A stretch of 7,013 nucleotides of DNA from Clostridia bacterium. GTDB lineage: Bacteria; Bacillota; Clostridia; Lachnospirales; Cellulosilyticaceae. The first letter of the stretch is position 1, and each line of letters starts with the position of its first letter. The notes below the pieces were generated by a model, which had not been told where the DNA came from, made no database searches, and saw only the letters and a program-made list of their open reading frames with translations. A program made the translations under genes and the position numbers. Below, one piece after another: positions 1 to 6,060 of the stretch. The stretch spans positions 1 through 7,013 of the forward strand of contig JAQSYC010000087.1 of assembly GCA_029256345.1 (NCBI GenBank). Direction: 5' to 3'.

Positions 1-725
1 GATAACTCTTTTTCTAAGCGGTCAAACTCATATATAAACAGATTAATATCTATTTGCCTCAGATTTTCTTTAAGTTTTAAAAATTGCTTTGTCTTTTGAG
101 CTTCTAGCTCTAGAGGTTTAAGTCTTGCTTCTATCTCTAAGATAATATCCTCAAGACGTACCAAATTTTCCCGCTGTTTTTCTAATTTTCTTTCAGCCTC
201 TAGCCGTCTTATTTTATATTTATAGATACCTGCGGCTTCTTCAAATAAGGTTCTTCTCTCTTCTGGTTTTGAACTAAGCACTCTGTCGATTTGCCCTTGC
301 CCAATAATTGAATACCCTTCTCTACCTACTCCAGTGTCCATAAATAGTTCCTGCACATCTTTTAATCTACAAGAACTGCCATTTATGAAATATTCGCTTT
401 CTCCCGACCTGTAAACACGTCGTTTAATAACAACCTCGGTATAGTCTATCGGTATGCCTTTATCTAAATTTTTAATATGCATACTGACCTCAGCATACCC
501 AAGGGACTTCCTTTTTTCTGTTCCGGCAAATATGATGTCCTCCATCTTACTCCCGCGGAGACTTTTAGCACTTTGCTCACCTAATACCCATCTGATAGCA
601 TCTGCTACATTACTCTTACCGCTGCCATTAGGGCCAATAACACCTGTTATACCTTTAGGAATGCTAAGTTTAACTGCATTTCCAAATGATTTAAAACCAT
701 GTATCTCTATTTTATCTAGATACAT
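1..725 (-). CDS. smc: Chromosome segregation protein Smc, N-terminal part (cut by window edge)
   Basis: This is the N-terminal ATPase head and the start of the coiled coil of the Smc condensin subunit, which with ScpA and ScpB compacts and segregates the chromosome. About 241 of the usual roughly 1,180 residues are visible. It begins MYLDKIEIHGFKSF. The Walker A loop GPNGSGKSN lies at residues 31-39 (Lys37), followed by DAIRWVLGEQ and an arginine at residue 57, matching the arginine finger of Bacillus Smc. The Q-loop segment GYSIIGQGQID is at about 137-147 (Gln143). From about residue 165 the sequence becomes a charged heptad-like helix (EEAAGIYKYKIRRLEAERK). The ABC signature and Walker B lie outside the window. 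The ATG at 723-725 is preceded by GAGGTGG (729-735), which overlaps the rnc stop codon. Only 8 bp separate the two genes, so they are probably cotranscribed and translationally coupled. Identification is very secure. Confidence 0.97.
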   Translation of the reverse strand, partial: MYLDKIEIHGFKSFGNAVKLSIPKGITGVIGPNGSGKSNVADAIRWVLGEQSAKSLRGSKMEDIIFAGTEKRKSLGYAEVSMHIKNLDKGIPIDYTEVVIKRRVYRSGESEYFINGSSCRLKDVQELFMDTGVGREGYSIIGQGQIDRVLSSKPEERRTLFEEAAGIYKYKIRRLEAERKLEKQRENLVRLEDIILEIEARLKPLELEAQKTKQFLKLKENLRQIDINLFIYEFDRLEKEL

Positions 726-733
726 ATTCCACC

Positions 734-1456
734 TCAATTTTTCAGATTATTTAACGCCTTTTTAGCAGCATCTTGTTCTGCCTCTTTTTTACTTTTACCC
801 ATTCCTTTACCTAAACATAACGTCCCATGGTACACTTCCACATGGAAGTTTTTATCATGATCCGGTCCCTCTTCACTAACCACTTCATAGCTAATAGGAA
901 TACTACTTTCTTTTTGTATATTTTCCTGAAGCACTGTTTTGTAATCGGTATAAAGATCTTCTAGTGAAGCTATGTTTTCTACCTGATGAATAAGCGAACA
1001 TGTAAGAAAGGCTTTTGCCTGATCAAAGCCTCCATCTAAAAATATCCCCCCAGTAAGTGCTTCAAAAGCATCTGCTAAAATAGAGACTCTTTCCCTTCCC
1101 CCTGTCATCTCTTCGCCTTTTCCTAATAGTATATACTGCCCTAATCCAATAACCTTTGCTGTCTTGGCTAAAGAAGCTTCACACACAATACTTGCCCTCA
1201 CTTTTGAGAGATCCCCTTCTGGCATTTGAGCATGCTTTTTAAAAAGATACTCACTGATAATGAGATCCAGTATGGCATCTCCTAAAAACTCCAGCCTCTC
1301 ATTGTCTCTAAACAAATGATTGCGGTGTTCATTGGCATAAGAACTATGGGTAAGCGATTGTTTTAATATCTCACCATTTTTAAAATGATACCCTATTTTT
1401 TCTTGTATTCTCTCAAATAATACGTGATTTGAGATGTGGTTTTGTTTTTTTTCCAT
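734..1456 (-). CDS. rnc: Ribonuclease III
   Basis: This cytoplasmic double-stranded-RNA endonuclease cuts the stems of rRNA precursors and some mRNAs and structured RNAs, using Mg2+. At 240 residues it has normal family length. The nuclease domain (about 10-160) carries the signature NERLEFLGDAIL at residues 52-63. By alignment with the E. coli enzyme the acidic active-site residues are Glu53, Glu56, Asp60, Asp129 and Glu132, the last two in LADAFEALTG; all are present. A double-stranded-RNA-binding domain occupies about 170-237 and ends in the typical GKSKKEAEQDAAKKAL (from 220). The ATG is supported by AGGAG at 1465-1469, 8 nt upstream. It precedes smc by 8 bp, the classical Firmicute rnc-smc pair. 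It is separated from acpP by 71 bp that hold a hairpin. I did not find a convincing promoter of its own, so it may depend on read-through of that hairpin. Confidence 0.97.
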   Translation of the reverse strand: MEKKQNHISNHVLFERIQEKIGYHFKNGEILKQSLTHSSYANEHRNHLFRDNERLEFLGDAILDLIISEYLFKKHAQMPEGDLSKVRASIVCEASLAKTAKVIGLGQYILLGKGEEMTGGRERVSILADAFEALTGGIFLDGGFDQAKAFLTCSLIHQVENIASLEDLYTDYKTVLQENIQKESSIPISYEVVSEEGPDHDKNFHVEVYHGTLCLGKGMGKSKKEAEQDAAKKALNNLKN

Positions 1457-1500
1457 CGTACGCTCTCCTACCGTTTTACTAAAAATGAATTTAATATACT

Positions 1501-1522
1501 AAAAGCCTCGCTAAGCGAGGCT
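1501..1522 (-). terminator. Hairpin after acpP, probable weak intrinsic terminator
   Basis: A perfect 9-bp inverted repeat (AGCCTCGCT, one base, then its complement) occupies 1504-1522 and begins 5 bases after the acpP stop. With a realistic 3-nt loop it is an 8-bp, GC-rich stem. In the minus direction it is followed by only four T residues and then AGTATATT, a short U tract. It could be a leaky terminator that lowers rnc-smc expression relative to acpP, or an mRNA 3'-end stabiliser or processing site. Confidence 0.65.
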
Positions 1523-1527
1523 AATGA

Positions 1528-1764
1528 TTAATCTAATCCTTTTTGCTCTTTAATATACTCTACTACGTCTGCCACTGTTGCAACCTTTTCTGCCTCTTCA
1601 TTCGATATCTCTATCTCAAACTCTTCTTCTATCGCCATTATAATTTGAAATAGATCTAATGAGTCCGCATTTAAATCATCTGCAAAAGATGTGTATAAAG
1701 TAAGTTCATCTTCTGAAATATTGAATTGTTCGCTAATAATCTGTTTTACTTTATCAAATACCAT
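1528..1764 (-). CDS. acpP: Acyl carrier protein
   Basis: This small acidic cytoplasmic protein carries growing acyl chains on a 4'-phosphopantetheine arm during fatty acid synthesis and donates acyl groups to PlsX and other acyltransferases. It has 78 residues, the usual length, as a four-helix bundle. The attachment motif is ADSLD at residues 33-37, with Ser35 the modified serine. The recognition helix reads LFQIIMAIEEEFEIEI; Gln40 stands where E. coli has Glu41, while the acidic run Glu46-Glu48 is kept. The ATG is supported by AGAGGTG just upstream (about 1770-1776). It has its own good promoter in the 74-bp gap after plsX and a hairpin immediately after its stop, so it can be made as a short monocistronic message. 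The position between plsX and rnc is typical of Firmicutes and marks it as the housekeeping ACP rather than a polyketide or D-alanyl carrier. Confidence 0.97.
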   Translation of the reverse strand: MVFDKVKQIISEQFNISEDELTLYTSFADDLNADSLDLFQIIMAIEEEFEIEISNEEAEKVATVADVVEYIKEQKGLD

Positions 1765-1795
1765 TTTAACACCTCTTAGAAAGATTTATATTTTG

Positions 1796-1824
1796 ATAAT
1801 ATTATATACCTGTTTTGTAGTCAA
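1796..1824 (-). promoter_or_regulatory. Sigma-A-type promoter for acpP
   Basis: On the minus strand there is TTGACT (1819-1824), a 17-bp spacer, then TATTAT (1796-1801): five of six consensus matches in each box with ideal spacing. The DNA upstream is very AT-rich, as in an UP element. Transcription should begin near 1789, giving a leader of about 25 nt before the acpP ATG, with the ribosome site inside it. The promoter lies only about 15 bp after the plsX stop. It is called from sequence alone. Confidence 0.75.
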
Positions 1825-1838
1825 TATTAATTTATATT

Positions 1839-2828
1839 TTAGTTGAAATTATTTGCAATTTTTTCAACCAGCTGATTATTAATAAAATCTTGTGTTTGGA
1901 GAATTGTACTGTATATTTCTTGTTCCTTAGAACTACCATGAGTCTTAACAACTAGTCCATTAACTCCAAGAAAAGGGGCTCCGCCTTTTGTGGAGTAATT
2001 AAATTGCTCTTTAATACGGTAAACACCTTTTTTAAGAAGAAGTGCCGCAAGCTTTGTTTTTACATTTCGCATAAATTCTATCTTTAACATGGATAAAATC
2101 CATTTCCCAAATCCTTCCATAAATTTAAGCACAATATTTCCTACAAAGCCATCACAAACCAATATGTCAACTTTCCCTTCTGAAATATCTCTTGCTTCAA
2201 TATTTCCATAAAAGTTAAGCGTCTTATCTTCACTTAAGAGCTTAAAAGCCTCTTTCGTAAGTTGATTACCTTTTTCTTCTTCAGTTCCTATATTAATAAG
2301 GCCAACTTTAGGGTTTTGTACACCTAAACACTGCTCCATATAAACAGTCCCCATATGGGCAAATTGTTTAAGATAACTTGGTTTTGCATCTACATTAGCG
2401 CCGCAATCTATAAGTAATGAATAGCCTGTTTTGGTAGGAATAATAGGTGCTAGTGCAGGTCTTTCGATCCCTGGAATTCTTCCCACAATTAAAGTAGCTC
2501 CCGTAAGAAGGGCTCCTGTACTTCCAGCACTGATAAAAGCATCTACTTGTTTGTCCTTTAAAAGTTTAAGTCCTACTACCATTGAAGACTGCTTTTTCTG
2601 CCTTATTGCAGTGACTGGTGAATCGTCCATTGTAATGACTTCATCTGCATGAATAATTTCAATTGTAGACTCATCGTATGTATAGGCAGAAAGTTTGCTT
2701 CGAAGGAGATCCTCTTTGCCAACTAAAACGAGTTTACAAGTCATTTCTTTAACTGCTCTCACACACCCTTTAATGATTTCATCCGGTGCATGATCGCCAC
2801 CCATTACATCTACTGCTATTTTCGACAT
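1839..2828 (-). CDS. plsX: Phosphate acyltransferase PlsX
   Basis: PlsX is a peripheral membrane enzyme that turns acyl-ACP and phosphate into acyl-phosphate, the donor used by PlsY for the first step of phospholipid synthesis. The 329-residue product shows family motifs in order: MGGDHAP (9-15), SAGSTGAL (100-107), DCGANVDAKP (141-150), GTEEEKGN (181-188), GNIEARDI (208-215) and CDGFVGNI (225-232). The open frame extends three codons upstream to a GTG at 2835-2837 and also contains an ATG at 2832-2834. However, the Shine-Dalgarno-like AAGGGTGAT covers those codons, so I choose the ATG at 2826-2828, which starts MSKIAVDVMGGD as in relatives. It lies between rpmF and acpP, a very common arrangement. 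A terminator-like hairpin stands between rpmF and this gene, and no clear separate promoter was seen. Confidence 0.96.
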   Translation of the reverse strand: MSKIAVDVMGGDHAPDEIIKGCVRAVKEMTCKLVLVGKEDLLRSKLSAYTYDESTIEIIHADEVITMDDSPVTAIRQKKQSSMVVGLKLLKDKQVDAFISAGSTGALLTGATLIVGRIPGIERPALAPIIPTKTGYSLLIDCGANVDAKPSYLKQFAHMGTVYMEQCLGVQNPKVGLINIGTEEEKGNQLTKEAFKLLSEDKTLNFYGNIEARDISEGKVDILVCDGFVGNIVLKFMEGFGKWILSMLKIEFMRNVKTKLAALLLKKGVYRIKEQFNYSTKGGAPFLGVNGLVVKTHGSSKEQEIYSTILQTQDFINNQLVEKIANNFN

Positions 2829-2870
2829 ATTCATCACCCTTATCTTTCTCTATATTGAAATTAAATATAC

Positions 2871-2898
2871 AAAAAGACAGCTAAAAGCTGTCTTTTTT
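2871..2898 (-). terminator. Intrinsic terminator or attenuator after rpmF
   Basis: A 12-bp perfect inverted repeat (arms 2871-2882 and 2886-2897) has the core GACAGCT/AGCTGTC, a 3-nt loop and an A-tract/T-tract at its ends. In the minus direction the stem is followed by TTTTTG, the form of a rho-independent terminator. It starts 7 bases after the rpmF stop and ends about 40 bp before plsX. The GC core is only 7 bp and the U run is short, so partial read-through into plsX is plausible. The symmetric A/T tails would also make it work, more weakly, on the other strand. Confidence 0.75.
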
Positions 2899-2904
2899 AT
2901 AGCA

Positions 2905-3081
2905 TTAATCTACCTTTACTACAACGCGATTAGCGTAAGAACCACAAGCTTTGCATACACGGTGTGGCATCATTAGTTCACCACATTTAGGGCATTTCAC
3001 TAAGTTTAGTGGGGAAAGTTTCCAGTTTGCTTTTCTTTGATTTCTTCTGGCTTTGGACGTTTTTCTTTTTGGTACTGCCAT
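2905..3081 (-). CDS. rpmF: 50S ribosomal protein L32
   Basis: This is a small basic protein of the large ribosomal subunit. The 58-residue product begins MAVPKRKTSKARRNQRKAN, the standard L32 N-terminus, and has an Arg/Lys-rich tail that contacts 23S rRNA. Two CxxC pairs, Cys30/Cys33 (CPKC) and Cys43/Cys46 (CKAC), form a zinc ribbon, so this is the zinc-binding form of L32 rather than the cysteine-free form found in some bacteria under zinc control. It ends NRVVVKVD. The ATG is preceded by a near-perfect ribosome site, AGGAGGTG (3087-3094), fitting for high expression. It lies 20 bp after yceD and is surely cotranscribed with it; a hairpin follows the stop. No second, cysteine-free rpmF is visible in the window. 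Confidence 0.98.
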   Translation of the reverse strand: MAVPKRKTSKARRNQRKANWKLSPLNLVKCPKCGELMMPHRVCKACGSYANRVVVKVD

Positions 3082-3101
3082 TTTAACACCTCCTCTTGTT
3101 A

Positions 3102-3611
3102 CTACTCTTCACTTTGAGGGTGAAAAATATTTTTTAACTTTTCAAGCCTAGGATCGACGTCTGCATCTTGACAATTACATATATGCTCATTTAAATTCTG
3201 ACCACATACATTACAAATACCTTTGCACTCTTCCCTACATAAACATTTCATAGGGATATCGAGGAAAAGAGCTTCTGCTGCAACATCAGACAAATCAATA
3301 CTTGATTGAGTAACTTGAATAATATCCTCATCTTCATCTGCTTCATCTGTTGCAGATGTAAATTGTTTATAAAATTCTGTGTGAATAGGATATTCAAATT
3401 CTTTAATGCATCTGTCACATATAAGCATAACTATAGAAGATATGCTGCCTTTGACTAAATAACGTGTACCTTTTTTAGTCACTGTTCCTTCTATATTAGC
3501 TATACAATTTTGTGCACCATTAGATAAATTAAGTCCCAAAAGCGATACAGCTTGTTCACCCTTGAAAGTTACTTCTGACTTGTTTGTAAGTTCATGGATA
3601 TCAATATTCAT
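3102..3611 (-). CDS. yceD: YceD family (DUF177) protein, ribosome-linked
   Basis: This 169-residue protein belongs to the DUF177/YceD family (YlbN in Bacillus), nearly always encoded just before rpmF; the family is linked to 23S rRNA accumulation and ribosome synthesis, but the exact biochemical role is not settled. It begins MNIDIHELTNKSE. A CDRC pair lies at 65-68, then an acidic stretch (DEADEDED, about 89-96), then the conserved C-terminal block: LCREECKGICNVCGQNLN (about 124-141), CNC (145-147) and DPRLEKL (about 153-159). The nine cysteines in the CxxC, CLC...C, CxxC and CNC groups suggest metal binding, which is an inference. The open frame runs 20 codons further upstream to a TTG, but that TTG is the -35 box of a consensus promoter. 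The ATG at 3609-3611, with GGAGTG at 3618-3623, is therefore the real start. Confidence 0.93.
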   Translation of the reverse strand: MNIDIHELTNKSEVTFKGEQAVSLLGLNLSNGAQNCIANIEGTVTKKGTRYLVKGSISSIVMLICDRCIKEFEYPIHTEFYKQFTSATDEADEDEDIIQVTQSSIDLSDVAAEALFLDIPMKCLCREECKGICNVCGQNLNEHICNCQDADVDPRLEKLKNIFHPQSEE

Positions 3612-3642
3612 TTTTTTCACTCCATTAAGTAACACTTCTGTA

Positions 3643-3671
3643 ATTATACCTATACGAGCTTTATTTGTCAA
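3643..3671 (-). promoter_or_regulatory. Perfect consensus sigma-A-type promoter for yceD-rpmF
   Basis: The minus strand reads TTGACA (3666-3671), exactly 17 bp, then TATAAT (3643-3648): a full match to the housekeeping consensus in both boxes and the spacer. The start of transcription is expected near 3636, about 25 nt before the yceD ATG, leaving room for the ribosome site GGAGTG. The -35 box begins only 4 bp after the ackA stop codon and no terminator lies between, so pta-ackA transcripts may also run into yceD. Confidence 0.88.
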
Positions 3672-3675
3672 TCAC

Positions 3676-4872
3676 TTATTTATTAAGTAATTCCACTGAA
3701 TCTCTAGCAATCATAAGTTCTTCGTTGGTCGGAACTAAGAGCATTTTAACTTTTGCATTCGCAGTTGATAAATCTCTTTCTACTCCACGGCATTTATTTT
3801 TTTCTACATCTAATTCTACACCTAACCAAGTCAGCATATTAGCAACTTCTTCTCTCATAATGGCATTGTTTTCTCCAAGACCTCCCGCAAATGCAATGGC
3901 GTCTACACCATTCATTACAGCAGCGTATGCACCAATATAGCTTACTAATCTATGTTGGAACGCATCCATTGTAAATCTTGAAACAGGATCGCCTGCAACA
4001 ACCCCATCTTCAATCTCTCTGAAATCACTTGACATACCTGATAAAGCTAAAACACCTGATTGTTTATTTAAAACAGCATCTACTTCTTTTGCAGTTAAAC
4101 CCTCTTTCTCCATTAAGAAAGTAATAATTGCTGGATCAATATCTCCTGAACGGGTACCCATAATAAGGCCTGGAAGTGGAGTGAATCCCATAGATGTTTC
4201 TACTGATTTACCACCCTTAACCGCACAAACACTTGCTCCATTTCCAAGGTGGCATACAATTATTTTTGTATCTTCTATTGGTTTATTAAGCATTACTGCC
4301 GCTCTTTCAGATACATATTTATGAGATGTTCCATGGAATCCGTATTTACGCACACCATATTTTTTATAATATTCTTGTGGAATAGCATACATATAAACTG
4401 ATTTGTCCATTGTCTGATGGAAAGCTGTATCAAAAACAGCTACCATTGATACATTCGGCATCAGTTCTTTACATGCATTAATACCTATTAAGTTTGCCGG
4501 GTTATGCAAAGGCGCTAAATCAATACATTCTTCTAATGCTTTTTCTACTTCTTCAGTGATAACAACTGATGAACTAAATTTTTCTCCAGCATGTACTACC
4601 CTGTGTCCAACTGCTTTTATTTCATCAACTGACTTAATACATGCAGTCTCACCATGAATAAGCATATCTATCATTTTTTCAAATGCCACTTTATGATTAG
4701 GTATTGCTCCCTCAGCTTTGACAGCATCTTGCCCTTCAGTTGTATGTTTAATGAAAGACCCATCTATCCCAATTCTTTCACAGATTCCTTTAGCTATCAC
4801 ACTTTCATCTGCCATGTTTAATAATTGATACTTCAGGGAAGAACTCCCACAGTTTACTACTAATACGATCAT
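3676..4872 (-). CDS. ackA: Acetate kinase
   Basis: Acetate kinase interconverts acetyl phosphate plus ADP and acetate plus ATP, and with Pta forms the main ATP-yielding acetate pathway of fermenting anaerobes. The product is 398 residues, normal length. It begins MIVLVVNCGSSSLKYQ. All residues known to matter in the Methanosarcina enzyme fall at the same numbers: Asn7, Arg91, Asp148, His180, Arg241 and Glu384. Family blocks are GHRVVHAGE (89-97), HNPANL (123-128), FDTAFHQTM (147-155), YGFHGTSHKYV (177-187), CHLGNGASV (207-215) and MGTRSGDIDP (238-247). The frame opens at a GTG (4879-4881), but this codon overlaps AAGGAG (4881-4886). The ATG at 4870-4872, 8 nt after that site, is the better start. 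It follows pta by 31 bp with no terminator, so the two form an operon. Confidence 0.98.
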   Translation of the reverse strand: MIVLVVNCGSSSLKYQLLNMADESVIAKGICERIGIDGSFIKHTTEGQDAVKAEGAIPNHKVAFEKMIDMLIHGETACIKSVDEIKAVGHRVVHAGEKFSSSVVITEEVEKALEECIDLAPLHNPANLIGINACKELMPNVSMVAVFDTAFHQTMDKSVYMYAIPQEYYKKYGVRKYGFHGTSHKYVSERAAVMLNKPIEDTKIIVCHLGNGASVCAVKGGKSVETSMGFTPLPGLIMGTRSGDIDPAIITFLMEKEGLTAKEVDAVLNKQSGVLALSGMSSDFREIEDGVVAGDPVSRFTMDAFQHRLVSYIGAYAAVMNGVDAIAFAGGLGENNAIMREEVANMLTWLGVELDVEKNKCRGVERDLSTANAKVKMLLVPTNEELMIARDSVELLNK

Positions 4873-4903
4873 TTTATACACTCCTTAAAAATAGTTAAGT
4901 TTT

Positions 4904-5893
4904 TTATTGGGCTTGAACAGCAGTAATCGCCACAACCCCTACAATATCATCTACACTACATCCTCTTGATAAATCGTTAACTGGCTTTGCAATCCCTTGA
5001 GTAATAGGACCGTAAGCTTCTGCTTTTGCTAAACGCTGCACCAATTTATATCCAATATTTCCAGCATCTAAATCTGGGAATATAAGAACATTTGCTTGTC
5101 CTGCAACACTGCTTCCAGGTGCCTTTGCTTGTCCTACTTCTTTAACAATCGCTGCATCCAGTTGTAATTCACCATCCAACTTAAGATCTGGTGCCAATTC
5201 TTTTGCAAGTTTTGTTGCTTCTACTACTTTATCAACGTCTGCATGTTTTGAGCTGCCATAAGTTGAATGTGAAAGCATCGCTACAATAGGTTCTTCTCCT
5301 ACAAGCTGTTTAAAGCTTATTGCGGAACTCTGAGCAATGGCTGCCAGTTCTTCTGCGTTCGGATTTTGATTGAGACCAGCGTCTGAGAAAATAAAAGTTC
5401 CATTGCTGCCCATTTCACAGTCCGGTACAACCATGACAAAAAATGCTGATACAAGTTTAGTATTAGGCGCAGTTTTAAGTATCTGCAAAGATGGTCTAAG
5501 CACATTCGCTGTAGAGTTAATAGCTCCAGCTACCATACCATCTGCTTTTTTTTGTTTAACCATCATAACACCTAAAAATAATGGGTCTTTATACAATAAT
5601 TCTTTAGCCTTATCATAAGTCATCCCTTTATTTTTCCTTAGCTCAACAAGTGCATTAATATAATCTTCCATTTCCTCAAAAGTTTCTGGATCTACAATTT
5701 CAGCTGCTGCTAAATCTAAGTTTTCTGCTTGATGACTTATGGCTTCTTTATTTCCAATAAGTATAACATGCGCAAGCTCCTCTTGTAGTACAATATGAGC
5801 TGCTTTAAGTGTGCGAATATCTGTTGTTTCTGGTAAAACGATTGTTTTCTTGTTGTTTCTTGCTCTAGTCTTAATGACTTCTAAAAAAGACAT
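4904..5893 (-). CDS. pta: Phosphate acetyltransferase (phosphotransacetylase)
   Basis: Pta converts acetyl-CoA and phosphate to acetyl phosphate and CoA, the step before acetate kinase. At 329 residues it is the short, single-domain form without the DRTGG and N-terminal regulatory domains of the enterobacterial enzyme. It begins MSFLEVIKTRARNNKKTIVL. Landmarks are Arg133 (VLRPSLQ), SHSTYGS (208-214), DGELQLDAAIV (240-250), APGSSVAGQANVLIFPDLDAGNIGYK (from 258), AYGPITQG (293-300), and the active-site serine and CoA/phosphate-binding arginine Ser309-Arg310 with Asp316, numbered as in the Methanosarcina enzyme. The ATG is preceded by GAAAGGGG (5901-5908). It is first in the pta-ackA unit, has its own promoter, and is divergent from tmcAL. 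Nothing in it looks broken. Confidence 0.98.
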   Translation of the reverse strand: MSFLEVIKTRARNNKKTIVLPETTDIRTLKAAHIVLQEELAHVILIGNKEAISHQAENLDLAAAEIVDPETFEEMEDYINALVELRKNKGMTYDKAKELLYKDPLFLGVMMVKQKKADGMVAGAINSTANVLRPSLQILKTAPNTKLVSAFFVMVVPDCEMGSNGTFIFSDAGLNQNPNAEELAAIAQSSAISFKQLVGEEPIVAMLSHSTYGSSKHADVDKVVEATKLAKELAPDLKLDGELQLDAAIVKEVGQAKAPGSSVAGQANVLIFPDLDAGNIGYKLVQRLAKAEAYGPITQGIAKPVNDLSRGCSVDDIVGVVAITAVQAQ

Positions 5894-5938
5894 AAACGAA
5901 CCCCTTTCAAATTTTCTTTCGGCTTACCCTCAGTTACT

Positions 5939-5967
5939 ATTATATTCAATGTATCTATTGTATACAA
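5939..5967 (-). promoter_or_regulatory. Probable sigma-A-type promoter for pta-ackA
   Basis: On the minus strand there is TTGTAT (5962-5967), a 17-bp spacer, then a perfect TATAAT (5939-5944). The -35 matches the consensus in its first three and weakly thereafter. The predicted start near 5932 gives a leader of about 38 nt before the pta ATG. It is the best candidate in the 167-bp divergent gap. A palindrome covers the -35 box, which suggests regulation. Confidence 0.65.
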
Positions 5968-5970
5968 GAG
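5955..5970. promoter_or_regulatory. Palindrome over the pta -35 box, candidate operator
   Basis: TTGTATACAA at 5958-5967 is a perfect 10-bp palindrome; extended to 5955-5970 it still matches at 14 of 16 positions. The GT...AC half-site form resembles operators of GntR-family repressors. Because it covers the predicted -35 of pta, a bound protein would block that promoter; it is about 95 bp from tmcAL. No regulator gene is in the window, and short AT-rich palindromes occur by chance, so this is a tentative call. Confidence 0.35.
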
Positions 5971-6060
5971 CCAATTCAAATTTTATTCCTTTTATCGGCT
6001 TTAATAAACAATTTTTTTGTTATAAAATAAAGAAGATATTAAAATTATAGGAGGAAAACC

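Noticed and set aside
454..765. 103-codon plus-strand open frame
   Set aside because: It lies antisense to the start of smc and the end of rnc, has no ribosome site and no recognisable family; it is a shadow of smc.
1477..1504. Two TACTAAAA copies 20 bp apart between acpP and rnc, recalling parts of a FapR-type lipid operator
   Set aside because: They are direct, not inverted, repeats; one is the tail of the hairpin, the sequence is AT-rich, and the full operator form is absent.
6021..6026. TATAAA as a -10 box for tmcAL
   Set aside because: No acceptable -35 box is found at 16-18 bp (GCTTTA or similar); several other AT-rich hexamers fit equally well, so no promoter is assigned.
5811..6050. 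79-codon plus-strand open frame across the pta 5' end and the divergent gap
   Set aside because: It overlaps the start of pta and the pta promoter; the product is low-complexity hydrophobic/AT-driven, with no start signal.
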